Source: CAZZDK01 sp964652235 (GTDB lineage Bacteria > Pseudomonadota > Alphaproteobacteria > UBA9219). From it: 30,859 nt of DNA. Location: assembly GCA_964652235.1 (NCBI GenBank), contig CAZZDK010000022.1, positions 1 to 30,859 on the forward strand. The letters run 5' to 3'. The notes beneath the pieces were generated by a model. That model had not been told where the DNA came from. It searched no databases and saw nothing but the letters and a program-made list of their open reading frames with translations. Within the stretch, counting starts at the first letter, position 1, and every line of letters starts with the position of its first letter. This document shows, piece after piece, positions 1 through 6,416 of the stretch. The position numbers were made by a program, and so were the translations under genes.

Positions 1-70
1 TACACTCTTTGCCTACCACACGCGCCCGAACAGCTCGGTTTGCGAGCTGTTCGGGCGCGTGTGGTAGGCC
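1..70. repeat. Contig-end fold-back hairpin with adapter-like tip (probable artefact)
   Basis: Positions 11-37 and 43-69 are perfect reverse complements (27 bp) around a 5-nt loop at 38-42. The ten outermost bases, TACACTCTTT, match part of the Illumina TruSeq universal adapter as I remember it. A perfect hairpin exactly at a contig end with an adapter-like tip is best explained by a fold-back chimera during library making or amplification. The natural sequence probably ends near position 43. The stop codon of the leftmost gene lies inside the copied arm, so it is not real. Confidence 0.75.
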
Positions 71-1029
71 AGAAGCTCGACGCAGGGCCGGATCAAATGG
101 CTTTGCCGGGCCGCGCAATGGTTCCATTGCGCCCGCGAGACGATCGTGGAAGGGGAATTGTCGCGCGGCGGCGTGGGCCGCGGCCCGGCCAGGTTGTAGC
201 AATAATAGAGGCCGGCGACCCAGAATCTCTGCGCGTCGTTTTGCGGATTGGGCCTTTTATAGGTCGCGCCGTCGATCGTCACGTCCTCAAAGGCCGGAAA
301 CTCCAGGGTCTGGCCGCCCGTCAGGATGGAAAAGCTCAAATCCGAATCGTAATAGGGCCGCCCGTCCGCCCCCTTAAGCGTCTTGTTGACGCAGTCTTCC
401 GGATAATCGATCGGATTCCCAAGCCCGGCCTCGCATCGCAAGATGTAATTGTCCTTGGCGTATTCCGGCCCCGAACCGTCGCTGGCCTTCCCCCTATAAG
501 CCGCCTCGATGGCCGAGGCCGCGATCTTCGCCACCGATTGCCGAAAGGCCTCGGTCGTCATAGCCGCCTGGTGCATGACGATGATGTTCACAAGCTCCTT
601 GCCGTCGGAAGGAACGTTCTTCGCGCGCGCGCGCATACCGGCTTTGAGAAGGGAATCCTCGGTGCTGGAATCCGCCAAAGCCTGGGTCATCTTGACTCTG
701 GTTTCCAGATAGGCCCTTTGGCCCGAAGCGTCCACCGCCGTAGCTTTCGTCAGGGTGGATACGATCTTACTAAACCCCGCGACCATAACGGCATCCAGCG
801 CCACGACGGCGAGTAGCATATCGCCTAGAAGGGCAAGGTTGGCTTTCCAATTTACAGCATCCGCTATTATGCCCGCAGCTTCAACCAGATTAGTACTGAC
901 ATCAACCACAGGGACGACGCCTGCCCAAACCTCCCCCGACGACAGGGAGAACCATACAATGAAAACCCAGAGGAATCTGGGTTTCCATTTTCCCGCTTTG
1001 GCGGTTGCGCGGCGATTTTGTTCCATCAT
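13..1029 (-). CDS. Exported protein of unknown function, 3' end truncated
   Basis: I do not recognise the family. The N-terminus has a basic stretch followed by a hydrophobic segment (FLWVFIVWFSLSS) and a plausible signal-peptidase site near VWAG. A second hydrophobic segment (about residues 66-88) could be a membrane helix, and the remainder is soluble with several Cys residues. The start is the first of two adjacent ATGs and overlaps the stop of the preceding gene by ATGA, with GGGGAG just upstream. The last nine residues and the stop codon come from the terminal fold-back, so the real protein is truncated by the contig end after about residue 329. It is the last visible member of an operon whose other members are also exported, including a transglycosylase-like protein, so a part in an envelope-spanning or secretion apparatus is possible but not shown. 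Confidence 0.75.
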   Translation of the reverse strand: MMEQNRRATAKAGKWKPRFLWVFIVWFSLSSGEVWAGVVPVVDVSTNLVEAAGIIADAVNWKANLALLGDMLLAVVALDAVMVAGFSKIVSTLTKATAVDASGQRAYLETRVKMTQALADSSTEDSLLKAGMRARAKNVPSDGKELVNIIVMHQAAMTTEAFRQSVAKIAASAIEAAYRGKASDGSGPEYAKDNYILRCEAGLGNPIDYPEDCVNKTLKGADGRPYYDSDLSFSILTGGQTLEFPAFEDVTIDGATYKRPNPQNDAQRFWVAGLYYCYNLAGPRPTPPRDNSPSTIVSRAQWNHCAARQSHLIRPCVELLAYHTRPNSSQTELFGRVW

Positions 1030-1730
1030 TCGCTCCCCAACACATCCTTAAAGAGGGACTTGCGCCTGCCTGAAGACGGCTTCTTAAGAGCCAACGGAAG
1101 AGACATCATTTCTTGAGGAATTATTAAACGACGGAGATCAAACGGTTCCGCAAGTTCGACCCTGACATAATCGTTTAGGGATCTTCCGTCGCAAGACACG
1201 CTGTCCAGGCCCGGAAGGGATAGATTCGGCATGGATATGTCCGGCAGAGGCAGACAGATCATTTCCATCAAGGCGTCGAGGGCGGAGAGAACATATTCGC
1301 ATACCTTGCTGGAAATCTGCTGGAAAAGATACATGATCGCTTTCCAGATCGGTCCCAATATCTCCTTATCCAAAATATCCATCAGGCTATCATAAATGGA
1401 CGTAATATCTTTGAAGCAATATTTCAGCCCGATATCGCCGCGCGAATTCTTCATCGGCGATTCGGCCTGAGCCTTTCGTATCTGATCGCCCGCGCCCCAG
1501 GTGACGGCCAAAACGCGCGCGAAACGCGCCGTATCGGCCTTCGCCAGCGTGTTGGCCAACTCCTCATCGACGCATTTGGTCTCTTCCGTCGTTTCGGTCG
1601 TGGTCGCGGTGGTTGTCGCCTCTTCCGCATGGGCAGCCAACGGCACGAAACAAAAGGCCGCGCCGGAAAGAAGCGCTAGAACGAGAAGAAACGAGAGATT
1701 CTTCAGCGTTATGCGGGGTCTTTTCATCAT
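1026..1730 (-). CDS. Exported protein, stand-alone copy of the C-terminal domain of its neighbour
   Basis: This is a predicted 234-residue protein with a signal peptide (LSFLLVLALLSG to about AAHAEE), then a Thr/Glu-rich linker. The following domain is nearly identical to residues ~285-400 of the protein encoded just upstream (shared landmarks: DIGLKYCFKDITSIYDSL, QQISSKVCEYVLSA, SVSCDGRSL). The domain has a few conserved cysteines and an amphipathic or hydrophobic middle around the WKAIMY segment, suggesting envelope association. The start chosen is the ATG at 1730, placed six bases after AAGGAG; a longer frame to 1772 would overlap the upstream gene and lacks a better site. It lies 16 bases after that gene and overlaps the next by ATGA. 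I do not recognise the domain. Confidence 0.85.
   Translation of the reverse strand: MMKRPRITLKNLSFLLVLALLSGAAFCFVPLAAHAEEATTTATTTETTEETKCVDEELANTLAKADTARFARVLAVTWGAGDQIRKAQAESPMKNSRGDIGLKYCFKDITSIYDSLMDILDKEILGPIWKAIMYLFQQISSKVCEYVLSALDALMEMICLPLPDISMPNLSLPGLDSVSCDGRSLNDYVRVELAEPFDLRRLIIPQEMMSLPLALKKPSSGRRKSLFKDVLGSE
1283..1490 (-). repeat. Tandem duplicated coding segment, copy A
   Basis: About 208 bases here match 2058-2265 at a constant offset of 775 bases with only scattered substitutions and no indel, by eye roughly nine bases in ten. Both copies lie in the same reading frame of exported proteins. The similarity fades towards the N-terminal side, so one domain, not a whole gene, was copied or homogenised. 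Confidence 0.85.
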
Positions 1731-1746
1731 GAGAGGCTCCTTATTC

Positions 1747-3108
1747 CTATTGCGTGGGCGACATTTGTTCATTAAGCCACGATTTCAGAGACGCTTTCTT
1801 CTTGGGAACGCGCGTCAGTTTTTCGACCATGTACGGAGAAGTGGGAATATAAGTCGGGTAGTTCACGAAAGGAACGCCCTTTTCTCCCGTAACCGTTTCC
1901 AGCAGCTTGTCGACAGAGGTCGGGGCGTTCACGATGGAAATGTAATCGCGAAGCGATCTGCCGTCGCAGGATACGCTGTCTATCCCCGGCAAAGAAAAGT
2001 TCGGCATCGAAAAATCGCCCAAAGGCAAACAAATCATCTCCAGTACGGCGTCGATGGCGGAGAGAACATATTCGCACACCTTGCTGGAAATCTGCTGGAG
2101 AACATACATGATCGCCTTCCAGATCGGTCTCAATATCTCCTTATCCAAAATATCCATCAAGCTGTCATAAATGGACGTAATATCTTTGAAGCAATATTTC
2201 AGCCCGATATCGCCGCGCGCGTTCTTCATCGGCGAATCCGCCTGAGCTTTTTGAATCTGTTTGCCGAGATCCATGGTCGCGATGCGAACGGCGTTCTGAT
2301 ATTTCAACGAAGCCTTTGCAAGTTCGCCGGACAGCGCCATGGTGTAGTCGTGACAGTTCAAGACCGTCATCGTCCCGATCTTCCCGCCCGAAAGCTTGAC
2401 GCAACCGTAACATTCCTTCGTCGGATCGTCCTGCACGGTCTGTTTGATGTCGGGTTCCGTGCCCGCCAGCGCCGCCTCGACATATTCGCGAACCAGCAAA
2501 AGTTCATCCGACATGGCGCACTTGCCGAGTCTTTTGTACTGCCCGTAGTGCGCGCCGCCGACGTAGTTGCAAAGGCCGGCGATCAGGCCGCCGCGCGCGT
2601 TCATCAACGTGACGAGCACATGGCGGCCCGCCTTGGCGCAGGCCACGGGATCGGACAGAATGGTCGCCAGAAACTCGCTCGGCTCGACGCCGATGCCTTT
2701 GGCGACGGATTCATAGCCGCTTTTGGGGTCGATCTGGAACGCGCAGGCGCCTCCCTCTCCCTTTTTCCTTCCGTATTCGACGGCGCCCGTAACCCCGTTG
2801 CTCTCGTGGCAGGCAATGGCGCGGCCATAGGTCGCGTCGGGCGAGCCGGTCCATACCCGTTCAATGGCGTTGTGAAGGCCGTTGGCTTTCATGTTCGCGA
2901 CGCAAACCTTGGCGCGTTTGGTGCCGTAGGTGACGTCCACCCAGTCTTTTTGATACCATTGCCCGCCTTTCGGCGGGGTCAAATAGGGAACGCTCGGCGT
3001 CGTCGCCGCGATGGAGCCGGAAGCGAAGCCGAAGACGAAAAGGCACAGGACCGCGCAGGCAAATCCGAGGATCGCCGCGCGAAAAAGAATGGTCCCAAGG
3101 CCCCGCAT
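1747..3108 (-). CDS. Exported lytic transglycosylase-like protein with extra C-terminal domain
   Basis: This is a 453-residue protein with an N-terminal signal peptide or anchor (residues ~5-35, ending SIAAT). Residues ~90-215 resemble a lysozyme-like SLT domain: ACHESN with candidate catalytic Glu102, GGACAFQID (~119-127) in the place of the usual G-x-x-Q-I turn, and LCNYVGGAHYGQY in place of the YN-x-G motif. Such enzymes cleave peptidoglycan, often to let a secretion or conjugation apparatus through the wall (VirB1-type). Cys-rich residues ~225-255 lead into a C-terminal domain (~285-400) that recurs as a separate protein in the next gene. The ATG at 3108 follows an AGGA; the stop of the upstream Ivy-like gene is 6 bases away, so the two are co-transcribed. 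The SLT assignment is by motif only and the family is divergent. Confidence 0.8.
   Translation of the reverse strand: MRGLGTILFRAAILGFACAVLCLFVFGFASGSIAATTPSVPYLTPPKGGQWYQKDWVDVTYGTKRAKVCVANMKANGLHNAIERVWTGSPDATYGRAIACHESNGVTGAVEYGRKKGEGGACAFQIDPKSGYESVAKGIGVEPSEFLATILSDPVACAKAGRHVLVTLMNARGGLIAGLCNYVGGAHYGQYKRLGKCAMSDELLLVREYVEAALAGTEPDIKQTVQDDPTKECYGCVKLSGGKIGTMTVLNCHDYTMALSGELAKASLKYQNAVRIATMDLGKQIQKAQADSPMKNARGDIGLKYCFKDITSIYDSLMDILDKEILRPIWKAIMYVLQQISSKVCEYVLSAIDAVLEMICLPLGDFSMPNFSLPGIDSVSCDGRSLRDYISIVNAPTSVDKLLETVTGEKGVPFVNYPTYIPTSPYMVEKLTRVPKKKASLKSWLNEQMSPTQ
2058..2265 (-). repeat. Tandem duplicated coding segment, copy B
   Basis: This is the partner of the segment at 1283-1490, within the C-terminal part of the transglycosylase-like protein. 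Long identical stretches include the region encoding DIGLKYCFKDITSIYDSL. Confidence 0.85.
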
Positions 3109-3114
3109 CAAATC

Positions 3115-3597
3115 CTATTTCCTTCCCTTATGATGAACCTGATAAAGACCGAAGGGCAGATCGTCCAAACACCCCGCCACGCCGATATTCTGCGGCTCCT
3201 TCGTCTCGGTCAGCCAGAAGGCGTCCACTTCCGAACGGCGCATCCAGCACGCCTCGACTGAATTTTCGGCCAGATTGGCATAGAGGTAGATCATGTAATC
3301 CGCGCAATCGTGCGGCTTGCAGAAATGGAACAGCAGAACGTCGCCTTTTTTTTCCGCCGGAAAGGTCACGCCGTGGAAATACTCTCCCTTGAAAAGCTCG
3401 TATCTTTTTTCTCCGAGCGTCTTCCTGACCTTTTGATCGAACGCCTTCACTCCCAGGATATCGCGACCCTCTATTTCGTCGAAGCCGTATTTGCCCACCC
3501 ACGCCTCAAGCGGCGCGAGAGGCGAGCCGCCCGCGGCCAAAGCCCCGGCGCCGGTTCCAAGAACCGCCAGAAAACACAGCAACGCCAAACGCTTCAC
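3115..3597 (-). CDS. Secreted Ivy-like lysozyme / transglycosylase inhibitor
   Basis: This is a predicted 160-residue protein with a clear signal peptide (KRLALLCFLAVLGTGAGALAA). The mature part carries FCKPHDCAD; CKPHDC is the hallmark loop of Ivy, the periplasmic inhibitor of c-type lysozyme, which plugs the lysozyme active site. Ivy of Pseudomonas aeruginosa has also been reported to restrain lytic transglycosylase. The length fits Ivy. The GTG at 3597 is chosen because AAGGAG lies a few bases upstream and the signal peptide begins there; the frame is open up to an ATG at 3663, which would put 22 polar residues in front of it. A -10-like TAAAAT on this strand at 3665-3670 could serve the operon, though I see no good -35. 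The gene is directly followed by a transglycosylase-like gene. Confidence 0.8.
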   Translation of the reverse strand: MKRLALLCFLAVLGTGAGALAAGGSPLAPLEAWVGKYGFDEIEGRDILGVKAFDQKVRKTLGEKRYELFKGEYFHGVTFPAEKKGDVLLFHFCKPHDCADYMIYLYANLAENSVEACWMRRSEVDAFWLTETKEPQNIGVAGCLDDLPFGLYQVHHKGRK

Positions 3598-3715
3598 CGA
3601 TTCTCTCCTTGTGAAGACAACGACATTCCTCTTCCTAACCCCGAGGCCTTGTTTTGGCCACAAAATTTTAGCCCTTTTTTTCCTTTCATCATGCCCCTGC
3701 GGGCTTAAGGAAGTT

Positions 3716-4897
3716 TTAATTTCGAGCCGGGCGGGCCAGGCAAAAAGCCAGCGAAGTCAAGGCAAACGCCGCCCAAAAAGAATCCGTCCAAAAGTTATAG
3801 GCCGTCAGGGAAAGCCACAGGGCAAAAACGAACGCCGCCAAGGCATAGGGACCGCATCGGTTGGCCCGCCGCAGAATCCAGAAAACGAACCCCTCCCCCA
3901 GAATCAATCCCGCCATGCCCAGCTCAACCCAAAGCTGGATAAGGGCGTTATGGGGGTGAGAAGCCGGACCTCCTGTAAAAACGTATAGATTTCCGTGGGG
4001 TAGAGAGCTATCCACAAGATGCGCATTACCAAGACCATAACCGAAGAAAGGATTTTCGACAATCCGGTAAAACATATAATCCCATATTTCTATGCGGGCC
4101 TTCCAGGAATCCGGCAGCGTCGCCACAATGTCGGGTCGTTCGGCAAACAGGCTCGCCGCCGCCCAAGGCCAGAGCAAGGCCGCCAAAAGGACCGCCCCAA
4201 GCCCCCAGACGACGAAGCGGGGAAAAAAGCGGGAGAGGAAGAAAACGCCCCCGGCCAAAAGAAAGCCCGTTTGAGCCGCGCGGGAACTTGTCGTCGCCAA
4301 AGCCACAAGCAGGCAGAAGAGCAAAAACCATCCTTCCCTGCGTCTCTTTCCGCCTTCAAACAAGGCGGCCAGGACGGGCCAGGACAATAAAGCCGCGTAG
4401 GAAAACCCCCGATTGAATTTGGCGAGATAAAAGGGCTTGTCCGCCACGCCGTCCGAAAATTTAACGACGAGCAGGGCGGCGGCGAGCGAAAGGAATCCGG
4501 CGGCAAGAAACCAAGCAAGCCGGTCGAAGGGAAACGGCTTCCGCAAAAGTCTTTGCCGAATCGCGGGGGAGGAAAGGAAAAGAAGCGGCAGAAAAACGGT
4601 CGCCATCTTCAGGACGTTTCGGCCTGCCAGATGCGGCTCAAGAGCAGGAAAACAAGAAAGGGAACCGACGACCAAAAAGGCGAAGGCGAAAAACGACAAG
4701 ACCGGATCAGGTTTCGGAAAACGTTTTTCGCTCAAACCCGCCGCCAGGGCAAGAAGAAGCGCCCCGCCGATCCCGATCCCGCCCCAAACGCCGCCGGAAA
4801 ACATTCCGACCGTCGCGGCAAGCGCGTACATCAGAAAAAGAAGCGCGAGCGAGAAAGCGTGGGCCTTAAGCCGATCAAGGAAAGAAAAAGCGGGCAT
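3716..4897 (-). CDS. O-antigen ligase / polymerase family membrane protein
   Basis: This is a 393-residue, very hydrophobic protein with about ten or eleven predicted membrane helices. It has the Wzy_C/WaaL layout: a conserved Arg in SSRAAQTG (Arg206), a large periplasmic loop (~250-320) containing RIEIWDYMFYRIVENPFFGYGLGN, and SHPHNALIQLWVELG (~313-327) with the conserved His. Members join O-antigen to lipid A-core or polymerise polysaccharide repeats at the periplasmic face of the inner membrane; which of the two cannot be told from sequence. The gene stands alone, with no glycosyltransferase neighbours in the window, and diverges from trmL across 70 bases. The Shine-Dalgarno in front of the ATG is weak. 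Confidence 0.85.
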   Translation of the reverse strand: MPAFSFLDRLKAHAFSLALLFLMYALAATVGMFSGGVWGGIGIGGALLLALAAGLSEKRFPKPDPVLSFFAFAFLVVGSLSCFPALEPHLAGRNVLKMATVFLPLLFLSSPAIRQRLLRKPFPFDRLAWFLAAGFLSLAAALLVVKFSDGVADKPFYLAKFNRGFSYAALLSWPVLAALFEGGKRRREGWFLLFCLLVALATTSSRAAQTGFLLAGGVFFLSRFFPRFVVWGLGAVLLAALLWPWAAASLFAERPDIVATLPDSWKARIEIWDYMFYRIVENPFFGYGLGNAHLVDSSLPHGNLYVFTGGPASHPHNALIQLWVELGMAGLILGEGFVFWILRRANRCGPYALAAFVFALWLSLTAYNFWTDSFWAAFALTSLAFCLARPARN

Positions 4898-4967
4898 AGG
4901 CTTTTTGCATGGTTGTAAGAACGGAAACTTGGCTCTAAATCTTTAACATCGCTTTTGTCGAAAAACC

Positions 4968-5432
4968 ATGCCCCTGCGCCTCGCCCTTTACCAGCCCGAT
5001 ATTCCGCAAAACACCGGCGCGATGATCCGCCTGTGCGCCTGCCTCGGCGTGGGGCTTGACGTGATCGAGCCTTGCGGTTTCGTTTGGGACGATAAAAAAC
5101 TGCATCGCGTCGCGATGGACTACACCGACTATATAGACCTCGCGCGTCACTCAAGCTGGACCGCTTTTGAGAAACAACTTGAAGGCCGCCGCCTTATCCT
5201 TTTGACGACGAAAGCCGCCTTGCCCTACACGTCTTTTTCGTTTCGAGAAACGGACGTTCTGATGACGGGCCGCGAAAGCGCGGGGGTTCCAGACGACATC
5301 CACAACCGCGCGAACGAACGACTTCTCATCCCCATGCAGCCGGGGTTGCGTTCGCTGAACGTTTCTCTTTCCGCCGCGATGGCTCTCGGCGAAGCGCTGC
5401 GGCAGATTAATTTGCCGAAAAACATTGGTTAA
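4968..5432 (+). CDS. trmL: tRNA (cytidine(34)-2'-O)-methyltransferase TrmL
   Basis: This is a 154-residue SPOUT methyltransferase. It begins LRLALYQPDIPQNTGAMIRL (the family's P-x-I-P-x-N-T-G start) and carries the knot motifs LMTGRESAGVP and IPMQPGLRSLNVSLSAAMAL that bind S-adenosylmethionine. TrmL methylates the 2'-O of the wobble base of certain leucine tRNAs in the cytoplasm. Length and motif spacing match the family. There is no obvious Shine-Dalgarno before the ATG. It is the first gene of a plus-strand run that continues with two small unknown genes, but the motif at 5437 suggests those have their own promoter. Confidence 0.95.
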   Translation: MPLRLALYQPDIPQNTGAMIRLCACLGVGLDVIEPCGFVWDDKKLHRVAMDYTDYIDLARHSSWTAFEKQLEGRRLILLTTKAALPYTSFSFRETDVLMTGRESAGVPDDIHNRANERLLIPMQPGLRSLNVSLSAAMALGEALRQINLPKNIG

Positions 5433-5436
5433 TCGC

Positions 5437-5450
5437 TTTTTACTTTCATG
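5437..5450 (+). promoter_or_regulatory. Shared upstream motif, copy 1 (candidate promoter or operator)
   Basis: TTTTTACTTTCATG lies 54 bases before the gene at 5505 and is identical to 6013-6026, which lies 56 bases before the gene at 6083. In both places a T-run follows and then GATAAA or GATAGA. TTTACT could serve as a -35 element with GATAAA 18 bases further on. The function is inferred only from the repeat and its position. Confidence 0.45.
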
Positions 5451-5504
5451 TTTTTTGTGTACGATAAACCCCATCGCAGGATGAATCTTTCAGGGAGATA
5501 AATT

Positions 5505-5924
5505 ATGAGCGAAAAAGCCGTAGCTCCTTTTACGTCCGTTGAAGCTAGTGCCGCTCTTAAAATCGTACGCCAAGCCATAACGAAGCCCTTCGATGGGAGC
5601 CGTCCTTTAGGGTGGCGCATTGCAGGCACTGAGATTCTTGGCTCCGGTTACAACGGCCATAGAGGACACCTTTGCATCACGGTCTCACTCCCAGGGTCGG
5701 AAGGCGCCGTTTGCAGATATCTGCTCATCGACCCGGAAGATTTTAGATCAAACACTCTGGCCGCAAGGATTCACCCGGACGCCTTGCTTTCTTCCATGCC
5801 CGCCCGTGAAGAAAAGGTCTCCTCCCTGGTGGCTCTACAAACTGCCAAGCATCCAAAGAAAAGGGATCGACGCAAAGGAAGAAAGGGTCCGCAAGCAACC
5901 CCCGGGTCGGGAGGAAACGGGTAA
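5505..5924 (+). CDS. Hypothetical small protein
   Basis: This is a 139-residue protein I do not recognise. The ATG follows GGGAGATAAATT, a good ribosome-binding site. Residues ~1-95 look folded, with mixed helix and strand (SAALKIVRQAITKPF, then HLCITVSL and RYLLIDPED). The last ~35 residues are Lys/Arg/Gly-rich and probably disordered, so the tail could bind nucleic acid. It has no signal peptide or membrane segment. The next gene encodes another small basic protein with a loosely similar order of elements and the same 14-nt motif upstream. Coding potential is supported by the ribosome-binding site and by plain amino-acid composition, unlike the Arg-rich opposite-strand frames. Confidence 0.7.
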   Translation: MSEKAVAPFTSVEASAALKIVRQAITKPFDGSRPLGWRIAGTEILGSGYNGHRGHLCITVSLPGSEGAVCRYLLIDPEDFRSNTLAARIHPDALLSSMPAREEKVSSLVALQTAKHPKKRDRRKGRKGPQATPGSGGNG

Positions 5925-5934
5925 GAATTTCCTT

Positions 5935-5966
5935 CCGCAATTCTTAACGACCATTCATAATTGCGG
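5935..5966. repeat. Small inverted repeat between the two hypothetical genes
   Basis: CCGCAATT (5935-5942) and AATTGCGG (5959-5966) are exact reverse complements with a 16-base spacer, 11 bases after the stop of the upstream gene. It could be an operator or a weak transcription-end structure. No T-run follows directly, so a rho-independent terminator is unlikely. Confidence 0.35.
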
Positions 5967-6012
5967 TTAACGCTTTGTAAACGGCGCCTTTTGGGACCGT
6001 TTTTTTGGCCTG

Positions 6013-6026
6013 TTTTTACTTTCATG
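6013..6026 (+). promoter_or_regulatory. Shared upstream motif, copy 2 (candidate promoter or operator)
   Basis: This is the second identical copy of the 14-nt motif at 5437-5450, followed by CCC, a T-run and GATAGA. With TTTACT as -35, GATAGA sits 17 bases on. Confidence 0.45.
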
Positions 6027-6082
6027 CCCTTTTTTCGGATAGAATGGCGACTGTTCAAGCCATTCTTTCCAGAGGTGAGAAA

Positions 6083-6397
6083 ATGCCTAAAGGAGCTCTT
6101 AATAAAGACAAGAAAACGAACCAATACATCCAAAGGGTTAAAGAAGTTAAGAAAGAATTCACCCGTGCGGCAAATGAATTGGGATACACCGTCGTCCGTT
6201 TTATAGGGGAAAAACCTGGATCCCACAACGATAGAATGAAGGTCATTCTCGTGAGCAAGGAGTCCGGCGATCATTGCGCGGTCATACTCGATAGTGCCGG
6301 AAACGTCATAAAAGCCGTCAAAGACAGCCCGGCTCCCATCAGGAGATTGAGGAAACAAATGTACGCGGTAAGGGAGAACCGAAGCCCTCACAGCTAG
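6083..6397 (+). CDS. Hypothetical small basic protein
   Basis: This is a 104-residue protein I do not recognise. The ATG at 6083 is preferred because AGAGGTGAGA precedes it; the frame is also open from 6005 and has an ATG at 6044, with no comparable site. The protein starts with a Lys-rich helix (NKDKKTNQYIQRVKEVKKEF), then an alpha/beta part (LGYTVVRFIG, MKVILVSKE, CAVILDSAGNVIKAVK) and a basic tail. It is cytoplasmic by appearance. The stretch from LGYTVV to VILDSAG can be laid loosely against LGWRIAG to LLIDPED of the previous gene, which may mean distant paralogy. It ends 19 bases before the end of the convergent pheT. Confidence 0.7.
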   Translation: MPKGALNKDKKTNQYIQRVKEVKKEFTRAANELGYTVVRFIGEKPGSHNDRMKVILVSKESGDHCAVILDSAGNVIKAVKDSPAPIRRLRKQMYAVRENRSPHS

Positions 6398-6416
6398 AAA
6401 AGATTTCCCTTTTCTG

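Noticed and set aside
1501..3261. Long plus-strand open frame opposite the exported-protein genes
   Set aside because: The translation is Arg/His-rich with no family motif, and it lies against three genes with signal peptides and ribosome-binding sites. It is a shadow of GC-rich coding DNA.
3598..3715. Terminator for the O-antigen ligase gene
   Set aside because: Small inverted repeats (GCCC/GGGC near 3692-3703, GGCC/GGCC near 3644-3659) exist, but on the minus strand no T-run follows a stem, so no terminator is called.
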